From Dipetalonema caudispina (taxonomy: Eukaryota > Nematoda > Chromadorea > Rhabditida > Onchocercidae): 64,000 bases of DNA. The position numbers and the translations under genes are program-made. Shown here piece after piece: positions 25,974 through 41,200 of this stretch (its first letter is position 1; the number at the start of each line of letters is the position of its first letter). Below the pieces are notes generated by a model that did no database searches, was not told the DNA's origin, and saw only the letters and a list, made by a program, of their open reading frames with translations. Location of the stretch: the NCBI GenBank assembly GCA_013365325.1, contig JABVXV010000055.1, positions 227,274 through 291,273 on the forward strand, read 5' to 3'.

Positions 25974-26578
25974 CTAGAACGCAGTACGATTTCACGAATA
26001 TCTCTCAATGAAAGTTTGGGACACTCAACTTATCATAGACAGTTCGTAAAGTTCGTTCATACATCTCTTCGCCCTCCTTAATCAGCTTCATTTATACGAT
26101 GGGGTAGGTGTGGTATTTCCTGTTTTCTATTGGTAACAAACGGTTTTTCTTTCGGAAATTGGAGATAAGATTTTGATGAAGAGAATTAGAGAATGAGAGG
26201 AGTAAATAAAGGGTAAATGATTGCATTGGAAATGTTAAATAGAAATAATTAAAAGGTTTTTCAAAGTAAGAAAATAGAATAAAGGGAAAAGTGTTAATAG
26301 TTGTAGAGGAGATGTTCATGCAAATTTAGAGATGATTCAATTGTAAAGCATGAGATCTTTTTCATTTTTCACTGGTAGAAAAAGTCATAACGATTGAAGT
26401 TACCACATTTTATTTTGTTTTACTTTTCATTTCATTGTAATGTAATGATACAGGCATTGTTTAGTCGGAGTTTTTATTTGTCAAAAAAGCAATGCCGAGA
26501 AGTTTACTTTTGATTCATACGTAAAAAACTTGATTTATGCTTTATGTGTGCTTATTACTTTAGATCAATTTACAAGCT

Positions 26579-29295
<2,717 letters not shown>

Positions 29296-31598
29296 TAGTT
29301 GTACATTGCGTCTTTGCTGTTCGTTCTGTTTACGTTTCATCTTGTAGTTACTAGTTTTTCCGGAAATGACGTGAATTGTTAATGCTGCATCATATTCGAT
29401 CCATTCATTCGCAAGAAATCTTTTCTACCAGAATATATTGACGTTATACATCAAGATTTGCAAGAATTTATTAGGGACATCGATCTTCTTTACGTTCATT
29501 TTTGCGAAGTCAAGTCTGAAAACACTCTCTCAGTTCATCCTTGAGCGACATGATCGAATCCTTGGTGAGTGAAAAATGCGGCTGAGACTGTTTACTGGTT
29601 ATTTGAGCTGATAAGCCAATGTGTCACTATCAGCAATAAGCAGCTTTGTGGATACACAATGCAAGGGAAGAGAGAGAGAAGGTGTTCTCTTTGCGTTTGC
29701 CATATGACTCCCCACTTGAAGCAAAATACTGGCTGCTGTCTTTGTATACGAATGAGAAGTTTACATTCCTCACTCGAAATTGCTGTTTTACTCTCACGTG
29801 TTTTACTTCTTATATTGAACTACTCTTTGTTTGTTTAAATTCAATTAAAATTTGCAGAAACCAATGTTTTTGCAGACTGATCGTTGCTATAACAAACACT
29901 TTTCCGCCTCCACACCATTTGTTTACCGTCTCATGGTTTGCAGTCTTTCTTAGTTGTTCGGTATGTTACTGTGATTGAAGCAAAGAGATTTTGTATCAGA
30001 TCGTTTTGATTCTATATGAGGTTTTTTAAGAAGGAAAAAAAGCTGTCAACGGTTATAGTCTGAAAATCTATGGTCAGCTGAAGAAGGGTTTTAAATGATA
30101 TAAGTTAGCTACATTTTGTTTCTCTATTTCTTTCTTAGCAATGCTTTTTTTTTAACCTTGTTAGCATTATTCATAATTCTATGAAACTTCCCTGTGAAAC
30201 TAGGTATTTATGTTTGTTGAGAAATTTCCCTCCTGAAGGCACGGTTTTTCGAATATTAGGGTTTCTAGATGGTTTTTGTTGAGCATTTAGAATTCCTCAA
30301 TGCTGTCCCACATTATTGCATTTTTTTCTTTTTTTTTTTGCTTCCTCGAGATTTAAGAAACTGTTTTGAAACAGTAACCAAAAATTTTCTCTTTTACTTT
30401 CTCTTCCAGTTCTCCCTATTACTTCATTCATCCATCCATATTCAATAATCATAAGAATTAACAGAATTTGAAGCTTTTTCAAATAACTATTCCAATCTAT
30501 TTAATATCATTTTTTTAAAGTAGCGCAAACCTTAATGAATGAAAGCAATAAAAAAATTAATTTTAATACGATTGATAGTCTGAAAGAATTTAAAATACAT
30601 GAAATCCTATCGATATCATTACATCATTCAATAATCTCTTTGTAAAAGCTCCTCCCAATAGATGTTAATCCCAAGCTTACATTTGCACTTATCCGTAACA
30701 GACGAGAGAGTAATTTTCAAACCATGAAGATAGAACACTGATAACAACTATTGCAAAAATTTTTCTTCAAAAAGTATTTTTATCACTTTCTTATACATTC
30801 AAATAGCAATAGCAATCGATTAATAGAATTCATCATATACACTTTTCAAAAATCTATCAACAATTATAATTATTCTACTAAATTATGAATAATGAAAGGA
30901 AGAAAAGATGTATGAGAATATTTACATGCAATACTTTAAATGGATTCTAATTTGTTAAATTAGAATAAATAAAACAATCATATTAATTAGTAATGGATTA
31001 TTAATCATTAGAATTAAACAGAAAAAAATATGATATGGATGATATTTTTTAACGAATTATTTTACTAATTATAATGAATAAGCAATAGGAGAAGCTAGTC
31101 ATAATGTTTTTGTTTAGCATTCTTAGTGAATAATGATAGATAAAAAAAACATATTAATTACTTAATTATCATAATGAAATAGAAAAAAAATATAATGTGA
31201 ATAACATTTTTCACCATTATTTTACTAGGAATCAAAATATTCTTATCTTTACAACTTATTGCCATCAATTTTGTTATGGATGATCAATCTAATCTTCACT
31301 TTCATTAATATTTTTGGCTCCCAATGTAAAATACATACATAATTTTTCGAAATTATTCAACAACTAAAGTGAAAAATTTATTTACCATAAAATTTCTGAT
31401 TTTTTTTTCCTTTTTTAAAGTGAGAAATGAATTAATTGCTTATCTAATTAGTAATATGGATATGAAATGTGATTGCACATATATATTTTATTTTAATTGG
31501 AAATATGCAAAAAAAAATTGCAAGTTTTTTTTTTAACGATATTTTAATAGTATAATCTATCTTTGAGTAAGTTAAGGAATCTTTTTAAATTAATTTGT
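29296..31598. other. NKAP 3' flank and intergenic DNA
   Basis: The first 700 bp or so is less A+T-rich and probably includes a long 3'UTR. The nearest clear AATAAA downstream is at about 30547. Open frames at 29569-29838 and 29646-29978 (+) overlap in different frames and lack domains or splice context. From 30.5 kb onward the sequence is plain A+T-rich DNA. Confidence 0.5.
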
Positions 31599-31797
31599 CT
31601 AAAGAATTTGAAGCCAATGTAATGGAACTTCCATTTGTTGGATATTTTCCATAAATATTTCAGAATGAGAGAATGAATACAGTAAGGGAGACATTTGCGC
31701 CAACTTGTCACTGTTGAAATATGTTTCCATCAATTTAAACCAAATATTCATTATTTTATGTATGAATTCATCAGGTAAACTTCTCTTGATGCTACAC
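31599..31797 (-). CDS. Possible terminal exon of an unrecognised minus-strand gene
   Basis: A CATTTCAG acceptor at 31798-31805 (minus strand) opens a 66-codon frame ending in TAG at 31599. It contains CSIKRSLPDEFIHKIMNIWF and ends MEVPLHWLQIL. The composition is protein-like (aromatic, charged and hydrophobic residues balanced, no low complexity). A second acceptor about 30 bp upstream would extend it with GFIGMLIHF. A tiny upstream exon ending in GATTTCAG|GTAAGA near 31.92 kb has the matching phase. I could not build the rest before the coiled-coil gene begins on the other strand, and I recognise no family. It may be a gene remnant. Confidence 0.3.
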
Positions 31798-32253
31798 CTG
31801 AAATGAATGAGCATTCCGATGAAGCCCTGAAAACCTTGTCTTCACCTATCTCATACATTTTTACTCTCTCAAAATGTCCTTTAAATAAATATTTTTTTTA
31901 CTTAAATTCTTACCTGAAATCAACTTCAACTACGACTGTAATTTAAATTCAAGCAAGATGCTGTGAAGATTAGTCATCAGAGAAACTTTTTTTAGTGATA
32001 AATCTGATGATAATGTGAGTCTATTTCTGAAAGAATCATATCTCCAACTTCTTTGAAAAAAAAAAAAATCTAGCGAAAAGTTTTCGAAATGTGAGAGATA
32101 AAAATGAAATTAAAGGGTTTCCTTGTTTATATTCAAAATTTTATGGAAGCGCAAATGACGTAACTGTAAATCGTCGAATTTAGAGTTATCATATATTTTA
32201 ATTGATTATGAAGTTTTTCAAGATTAAATTTCATTACAGCTCAAGCTCAACAT

Positions 32254-35200
32254 ATGAATTTATCAACAACAGTTCCTGATGAGGTAACACCAAGTACAAC
32301 ACGAGTGGAAATCGATGTCGTTGATCCTGATGTTGCAACTACCTCTACACAACAAATGCCCAAAAAGGTTTGATATTATGTAATTTAAGCAGTACACTTT
32401 AAAGTTTTTCAAGAAGAAAAACAAAAATGTTTCTCAATTGCTGTAAATTCAAAATGTTGGATTGAAGAGAATCCTCAATATTGCAGTTGTCAATATTATT
32501 TACTTCTTAAACATAAATTTCTTAAATTCTATAGCTAATTTATAGCATTCTTAAACATTCGCATTTCAATTCTCATCAATTTCAAGAAAGAAAATTGTAA
32601 ATTTTAGTTCTTTTTGAAAACAAAATTAAAATTTAATTTATAAATAGATGCAACAGATGCTAATTTAAACATCATTGAAACAACAGAAGTGTAGAGCTTA
32701 TCATTTTAGGGTATCTTAAAACGATCCTCATCACAAGTTAATTTTTGTCGTAAGGATGCTGTAGAACGAAATGTAGATGGACAATTTTTCGAATCTAAAC
32801 AATCTTCTGATCGATTTGCCGATCGACCAACGACAAAAATCCCGAAATTAACTCTCACTTGGTCTGAGAAAAATGCAGGTAAAATCGGAACTCAACATTT
32901 TTCCTCATTTTTTTGCACAATTAATGCTGTTTCAACAAGTGCCTATTCAAATGAATGATATCCAAGAAATATCGAGATAACATGAAATTAAACTATTATC
33001 CAATGTAGGCTAAGCAAATGTGATATTTCTTCTTACTTCTGAGAACATAGCAGATGCTCTACTGTTAAAGTATTCGCTACAACAAAACTAGAATTTAATT
33101 ATTCAATTTGAATAGGCACTTGTTTTTTTTTAATTATTCAATTTTTTTAATTATTCAAGTAAGATCGACTCTCTCATGGCTATTACATAATTTCAAAAAA
33201 AATCAATGTATAAACCAATTATATAATTAAATAAATAAATAGTTTAATCAAATGATGATATGTTTTGCAGTAATTTTATGATCTTAAATTATATATATAT
33301 ATATATTCATTATAGTAACTATTTATGGTGACACAACATCTGATGATGCAACTACCGAAACGGACGATATCCAAGTCCCACTGATTGCGCCAATTTCAAC
33401 CGCTCAACATTTATCATCATTACGACCAACTGTTAGATTAAATGGTAATAAACTGAAATTAAGTGAAGTAGGAGGATTAAAATAAGCCTTATGAAACTTT
33501 TAGTAAATGAGTATTCAATATTTTTTTAAAATTTATTGTATATTTATCATCGAAATATGATATACATTTTAATACTTTTGTTACTTTTCTTGCAAAATAT
33601 TTGATAAAAATTGCAGCAAAAATTCCGTTTAATGTGCGTGCAGCACAAGTGGATACGAAACCGGAACGACAAACAGCAATATTGTACGATGATGAAGAAA
33701 ATGAGGAGGATGAGGAAATGATGAAAAATAAAGAGGATGCGCATGACAATGTTGAACATACCAAAATTGACGATGATGATCAACAGGTTGATAACGTTGA
33801 ATTGCAATCAAATGCAGTTATTGGCAGTTCTCATATAACTGGCAAATGGTGGTTCGGTAAAAGTACCAAGTAATACTTATTATTTTAGCAAAGTTACAAG
33901 CATATATTATCTCGTAGAAATGGTTATAGTGATATTGAATTAGTATTAATTATTCAAGAGAGTATTCTACAAATGTTTTAAATTGATAGATAAGCTTTCC
34001 TAAAATAATTTTAGATAGATATAAGAATATTATTTAGTTTACTTTTTTCAGTTTTATTAGAAATGTATTCAAAAATTTGGCATATTTTCATTGATCTTTT
34101 AGAAACATTCCACACTGTGCTAAATGGGGCTGTACTCATCATCATCGTGATAAAGAACTTATTGATAATGGTAATAAATATTTAACACCAACACAACAAC
34201 GATTCAAAGAAATTCATCATCTCAGGAAGCAATTGAAGTTTGCAATTCTTCTTTATGGAAAATATTGAATTGATAATGTTTTTTTTTTTTTTTTTTTTCT
34301 CTCATTTCTTCAATTTTTTAGATTCATTTTTTTTACACTTAGTAATACATTTGCAGAAGATGAAAATATTATGTTATTATCGTTATTTACAGAATTAGAT
34401 GAATGTGAAATGAACTCTCTTTGCTATTAAATTTGTTGTTTTTTCTTTTTTAATTACCTATGAAATGTTATTAAATACGTGATGACAAATTATAGGCTAG
34501 CATTGGCACAACTGGAAGATAAAGATATGCACTTGAATGAGTTACGTGATCAGTTACGTGATTTGGAATCAGTGGTAGGTAGTATTAAGAACATAGACGG
34601 ACAACATGCTCAACTTCTTCGGCAAAAAGAATTCAATGAAGATTATGAGCGTGAAAAGCAGAAACTTATCGATAAGCATGAGGTAGATTATTAAATTAAA
34701 TCACATTTAAGTTAAAATGAAATGAAGAAATCAATTCGGTAATAATACTAAAGTTATACCGTAGCAATTTAATATCATATTTTTGAAAGCACTACGCATT
34801 TACCAGCATTTTTTTACGAGTTGTTCAAATCTTTTACATGTGAAGAATTTACCGTCAAATGAGTAAAATTTAAAAAATTATTTTTATAAATTTAATTTAG
34901 ATCCGTGTGCGACAATTGATCCAGGAGGCAGTTGATGCACGAGCGGAAATGATGAAATTACAAATTGCACTGAAAGAACTGGAAGAAGCAAAAGTTAAAG
35001 TGGAAGTTAAAGATGTGGAAGTAATGACGGAAACACCTGATGACATAGCATATTCTCCGGAACCACCACGAATATCATTCTCATTTCCTCCTTCACCTCA
35101 GGTATCTTTTCATTAAAATACCAAATGAATTTTCCAAAAGATTCCGTTTACAATCGAAAATTTATGTAAATGAAAAAATGAAAGGACGAATCAAAAAATT

Positions 35201-38200
35201 TTTAGACAGAATGTACCGCAGAACTTCGAGTTGCACAAATTCCACAGGATTTACCTTTTCAATTGCAGGTTGGATTTTGAAATTATCATAGTATAGTATC
35301 GATTTGAAGAGCAAATATTCACCTTTAATCTCTTCTCTTCCTGCCTTTTTAATTTATTTCTGATAGGAAAAAAATTCTTTTTTTTTCTTCAATTTTTTAA
35401 AAATTTTTATGTAGTCTTTCTGATGCAAATATGAAATCTTTTTTATTTTCAAAAATTGTACAATACACTATCAATATGAAATATAGCAAATCGAATAAAA
35501 AATAAACGGAATTCAACGTTTATGTTTAGGCTTATGAAAATGAAGCAATGGCATGGAGAATGAAAGCTGCTCAGTTGGAAATGGTACTTAAAGATCAGAT
35601 TTTTAAAACACAACAAAGCATTACTCCTGAATTGGAGAAGTATCGATCTGAAAATGAACGCCTGCGAATTTATATTAAGTATGTGTATGCTTCTAATTAA
35701 TTAAATTGATCAATGAGCAAGCACGAATCGAAGTTTTTTGTTTAAGTTAGATTTAGATTTTATTTATTTATTTTTTTTTCATTTGATTTTCAATTATTAT
35801 CTTTATTTAGTAAGCTTGAATTTCTAGATTTTCAATTTTTAAATTCTAAAGAGATTTTTGCAGGAATATGGAAATGGGTACATCATCAAGTCATACAATG
35901 ATTGATCCAGGATTTGAAACAAATTTGAATTTTATTTTGCCGACAACCGTTACCGATTGCTGTTTGCAACAGTGTGAAAATCGTAGAAAACAGTTGATGG
36001 AAGAAAATCAACGCCTTCTTGAAAAAGTTTTCATTATTTTTGTTCTTCTACCTCAAAATATTCCATGCGAAAATTGGGGAAGAACGAGACGATAATTTTC
36101 ACTAAAATCTTTGAAATGCATTTCATAACTTTTATTTAAATTACTGTGCTATTTAATTTTTATCTAAACATTGAAATCTTTGAAAGAAATTCATATTTGG
36201 CAGATTTTTTTTTTATTTTCAGATTGAAGAAGATAAGTTACGTTTAAATGAATGTGAAGAAGATATTAATTTACTACGTCATACTGTCCATTCGATGGAG
36301 GAAGAAAATAAGAAAAATTTCCTTATAATGGAGCAAATGTCGAAAGAAATTGAAGAAAAAACAGCCGAAGCTGAAGCTGCTAATATTATTGCTGTACAAT
36401 TGCAGGTTAAAATTAATTTAAAATGCAAGCACTTTTTTTTGCAAGTTTTTCATTTAACTTTATTTTTTTTCTAACTTATTCATAAAATTATTCAATATTC
36501 ATATAATAAATATTTTATTACAGGGTGAAGTGACAATGAAAACAAAAGCTATTTGTTATTTAGAAGAACGTCATCAGGTTTATCGTAATACAATTTTGGA
36601 TCATCATCTGGTTATAAAGGATGAGTCAATGGAAGATTGGCAACGCGGTTTTTCAGATCCACGTTATGTTGTTAATGTTTCAAAACGTGTACAAACTGAT
36701 CTCACACAAGAAGTATTACGAACCAATGAAGTTGATTTTATCAGTCTTTCGAATAAAATGGAGGTATTTGAAATTTATTTTAATAAATCTATCTTTTAAA
36801 TAGTAATTGAAATAAGCATTAAAATGAAATAATTTTAATAAATCTGTCTTTTAAATAGTAATTGAAAAAAATAGACATAATGTATGCTCGAAGATGATGT
36901 ACAAATTTATTCATTAATTAGATAAATTTATGCAATAAATTACAGCGGATTTGATAAGCAATCTTATTCAATTACCGATTAACATATTTTTGATTAATAA
37001 CATTATTAATTGGTTACATTTTATTTTTCTTTACCTATTTAAGTTTAAATATAATTTAGCAATAATTTAGATACTGAAGAAAGAGTTCTCATCGAAGGAA
37101 AGTAATATGTTGGAGCATTTTCAAGAAATTGAAAAAGATTTGATGACTAAAAGTTCTCTGGTTGGTTCGTTAACAAATCAGTTAGAGGAAGCAGAACGTG
37201 AAGCAACACGATCATCCGATTTACATCAAAAGGAGAGGGAAGCATTCCAAGAAAAACTATATGAATTGGGAAAAATCATTGAAAATATACCAATATTACA
37301 GTTTGAAATTGAGAAACTTCAACAGGTACTGATACTACAACAATTTTGTATGAATGAAATGAATTTAAAAATTAATTAAATAACAATCAGATATGATCAG
37401 TTTTACCTATTACTTCATGATAGCAAATTTAATCGGTTAATGTTAAAAATACTTTGTAAACATAATGAAACAATTATTTCTAAAATTGAATAATATTAAG
37501 AAGAATATCTATCAACTGTTTGGTGCTAATTAATTTTGTAGGAGCGTAGTTTAATGGAATATCAACTTAGAAATGCAAAGGAAGAATATGAGGCTGGATT
37601 GGATACAGCATTAGCAGAATCGTTGAAGAAATACTACAAGCAAAGTAATTATTGGGCTGAAAAAGTGTCAGCTATGAATGCAAGCAATGAATTGCTTCGA
37701 GTACATTTTAAACTGATATTCTTTCGATTTTTCTAGCATTTATTGAAAAATCAAATTAGATAAAAATGAATTGTACTATCGAAATTATTACTGAGTTAAC
37801 AATCAAAATGATCATAAAATTTTGATTAATTACATTGCTGATTTATCATTAATATTTGTTCATTTTTAAATCATAAAAGCACTTCTAACTTATTAATTAT
37901 TAGGTTAACAAAAAGTTACTAAATTATTTATTGATTATTAAATTATCAATTCTATTATTTACTAATGTTATACAAGCGCTTTTTATTATTGCAATATTTA
38001 CAATGTATAATTTAGTATTATCGCTTCTCTATCTAGCATTATTTTCGTAGAAAATATTCATCCTTATCTTTTTAATCACTAAAAAAAAAATCGTAAATTC
38101 TCTCTCTAATTTAAATTTAGTTAGCTTTTTAGAATGAAAATATCGCTCTGAAACGTTCAATTGAAGAGCTGAAATTGCGTATGCAATTACAAAAGGTTGA

Positions 38201-41200
38201 TGCGGCGAAAAGACTTACGTCAAGTATTAATCATGTATCACATCTCAAAAAACAGGTATAGATTTGTTCTTTCGATTCCATTTTTTCAGTTTTCAAAACT
38301 AACCAAAATTAAAAAATTTATAATTTTCAAATAATTAAAGTTTAAGAGCAAATGATAAATATTTGAACTGCATTTTCCACTTTTTTAAGATCGTTTATCC
38401 AGACATCAAAATTTTTCTCATCGTGATATCAATTTTTCGTACAGAAAGTTTTAGGATATTTTTGAATTGGATAGATATAGAATCAATGAGAAAAGGAAGG
38501 GAAGTATTTCAAAAATTTTAGTTAAATCGAAGTACACGTGATGTTCAAGTGGATGTACATCCACGTGTTGTCAGCAAATATGTTGCATGTCGACCAAATG
38601 CACGACATAAAACGACTGATATAGAGAAAGGTGATCTATTCGATGAAGTAGAAGAAAGATTGAAACTTTGCCAAGGTGAACTAACTACCAGCCGTCAGCA
38701 GGTAGCGGTATTGCAACAAAAACTGGTCAATAGTTTGCAAACTCAGGTTTACTCCTTTTTTGCTATATTTATCAAAAAATTTTAGCAAGTCAAATTTGTT
38801 GAAATTTAATTTGTTTTAAGGAATAATTTAAGTAGTAATTTTGTATTTTCAAGAAGATATTAATACTGCTTGGTTTTCTTTAAAATCTACCTTCCAATGA
38901 TTGGAAATAAGAAATTATATGCAATAAATTGGCTAATTAAATTATCAATAAAACAATATCTTCGTAGCTTATTTTCTGCTCTCTGCTACAATATCGTATG
39001 ATATATTTGGTTCGCTGATAACAATGTTGAAATATATTTTTTTTCTTTTAGATGGAAGATCGTTCATTGAATACAGTCAATGTTTCACCACCAATGGATA
39101 AGAAATTGAGCATATCAATGATCAGAAGTAGTGAAAAAGAAAGCAAATTAATGCTTAATAATTTATGGGAACAAATTGAGGAACTTGAGAAACAAAATCA
39201 TAATTTAGCAGTACAATTGCTTGGAATTGAAACAGAAAAGCAAAATTTATTGGACAATCAACGAGAACAAATTTCACATCATATTTCAGAATTTAATATT
39301 TTTCGCAAAGAATTAGATCAGGTGATTATGATTTATTAACTATATGAAATGTATTGTATCGAGAAACAAGAAAAAAAGAATGTAAATGAAGCTTATCACA
39401 TTAAAATTCTTTTTTTTTTGTTTTTTAAAAAAAACCTTAAAATCGATAGAATAACAATGATTTTGCAGGAATTGGGACGTTACGAAAATGAACGGCAAAG
39501 GTTAAAAGCACGTATTGCAATTTTAGAAAAAGTGGAAGAAGAGCGTGATAAATTGCTTGAACTGTTGAAAAATAAAACAGCTTTAGGAGAAAAATGCAGC
39601 AATGACTCACTTTCACAGGTCATACCGCAAACTAGGTAATTTAAATGGTCAAATTAGGTAATTTGCTTGACCAAACGAAGTTATTTAAATGATCAAATTT
39701 GATAATTTAAATAATTATTAACAAAAGTTCCCTCGTTATCGAAATAGTTGACATTTCCTGGTGAAACTAATATATGTGCAATGTTTTTTTTTGAATTTGT
39801 AGTAATGTTGAATTTAAAACGAAAATTAATGCTATATTTGAGGTTATTTATTTCTATATTTAATGACAGGTATTTCCAGCCTTTTGACCTTTTACAGCCA
39901 TCAAGATTCGATTGCATTCGCTAATGATCACAAGAAAATTGCGACCAATCAAAAAATTCGTATGAAAAAGTTGGTGTTTAAATTGAGCAAATTGCAAGCA
40001 TTTGTTCTATGATAGTTGAAAAAAAAAAATAATTTGGTGGAAATTTTTTGAAATTTTTCAAATAGATTTCAAATATTTTTTACCGATGCTACTACTAAGA
40101 AATGCGGTTGTCACGTTAGATTATGACGAACGTGTATCATAATATTATGAACATCTGATCTTAATATTTGCTGAATATCAGGATAAAGGAAAAATACTGG
40201 AATAGTACCAAAATATAGAATAAATGAACTAATTATTCTTTCCATTTCTTGCCAAACTACGATCCTCGAATTCATTTGATTCCATATTGAAAAATATATT
40301 AATTAGTGGGAATAAACTTTATCAACAAATTATACTAAAATATAGATGGATCTTTATGAAGAAAAAAAAAAAAAGAAGAGAAAAATGCCCCTTAATGTTA
40401 TGCTTATAATACTTTCTTGAGCAGATCAACTTTTCGAAAAAAGAAAGTAATCAAATTTGAGTTAACTTTTACCTTTATTCTCAATTTAGATAGACTTGTT
40501 TTCCAATATTTGATTACTTGCTGAGGGAAATTTTGTTTGCAACCAAAAAAAGATTATATTATATGAGTAGCAGGAAATGAGAGTAGCTTAAATGAATTAA
40601 AAAGTATTTATAATTTAGTACAATTAGAGCTGTTCAAATTGTAGCATATTTTTGAAGGACCATTTTTCTGCAAACATATTAATGTAAATTATCAGTATCT
40701 GATTTATATGAATTTCACCTAAACTTCTTGCGAATTAGCTTACGTAAGGAATCATAACTAATACGCTTAAATTTTAGTATTGCTAATTTATTTGTTGTTT
40801 TAATCTTTAAATTTTAAAAATTTCATATTTTATTTATTATTTTAGTTATTTTTTTGCATACTTCGTTGATTCAAATTTCGTATCAATTTTTTTTTTTTCG
40901 CATTCCAACTAACTAATCTGTTTCTTAGTTTTTGCATAATATCTTAAGATTTTAATTTACAGATGGATGTCAGTACCACACTTATTCAGACTATCAACCG
41001 TAGGAACGTCTTCATTTGCTGCTTCCACTAATGAAATTACAACGTTACGTGAGCGAAATTCTATTCTTACGCGGAACAATGCTTATCTCAACGGAAAACT
41101 ACTTAGCTTAAAACATTTTATCGAATCATCAAAATGTAGTACATCACGTGTCTTCAGCAATAACGGCAGTATCTCATCGTATAAATCATCATCAGCTATC

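Larger units (their letters stand above)
24501..26578. promoter_or_regulatory. Divergent intergenic region with GC-richer patch and tandem array
   Basis: Separates the proline-motif gene (-) from NKAP (+). It should contain the missing first exon of the former and the NKAP promoter. A less A+T-rich patch near 24.77-24.89 kb carries a 14-bp palindrome. The 18-bp tandem array and gap occupy 25.52-25.98 kb. A purine-rich GGAGAAGGAG block lies near 25.24 kb. No other coding signal is supported. Confidence 0.5.

Noticed and set aside
25433..26011. Long open frames in several frames on both strands across the 18-bp array (MHNTTC-type hexapeptide repeats)
   Set aside because: They exist only because the unit length is a multiple of three and lacks stops; the N gap is included; no splice sites, start context or flanking coding sequence.
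29569..29978. Overlapping 89- and 110-codon frames downstream of NKAP
   Set aside because: Two frames compete, neither has domains or a splice context; position and composition fit the NKAP 3'UTR.
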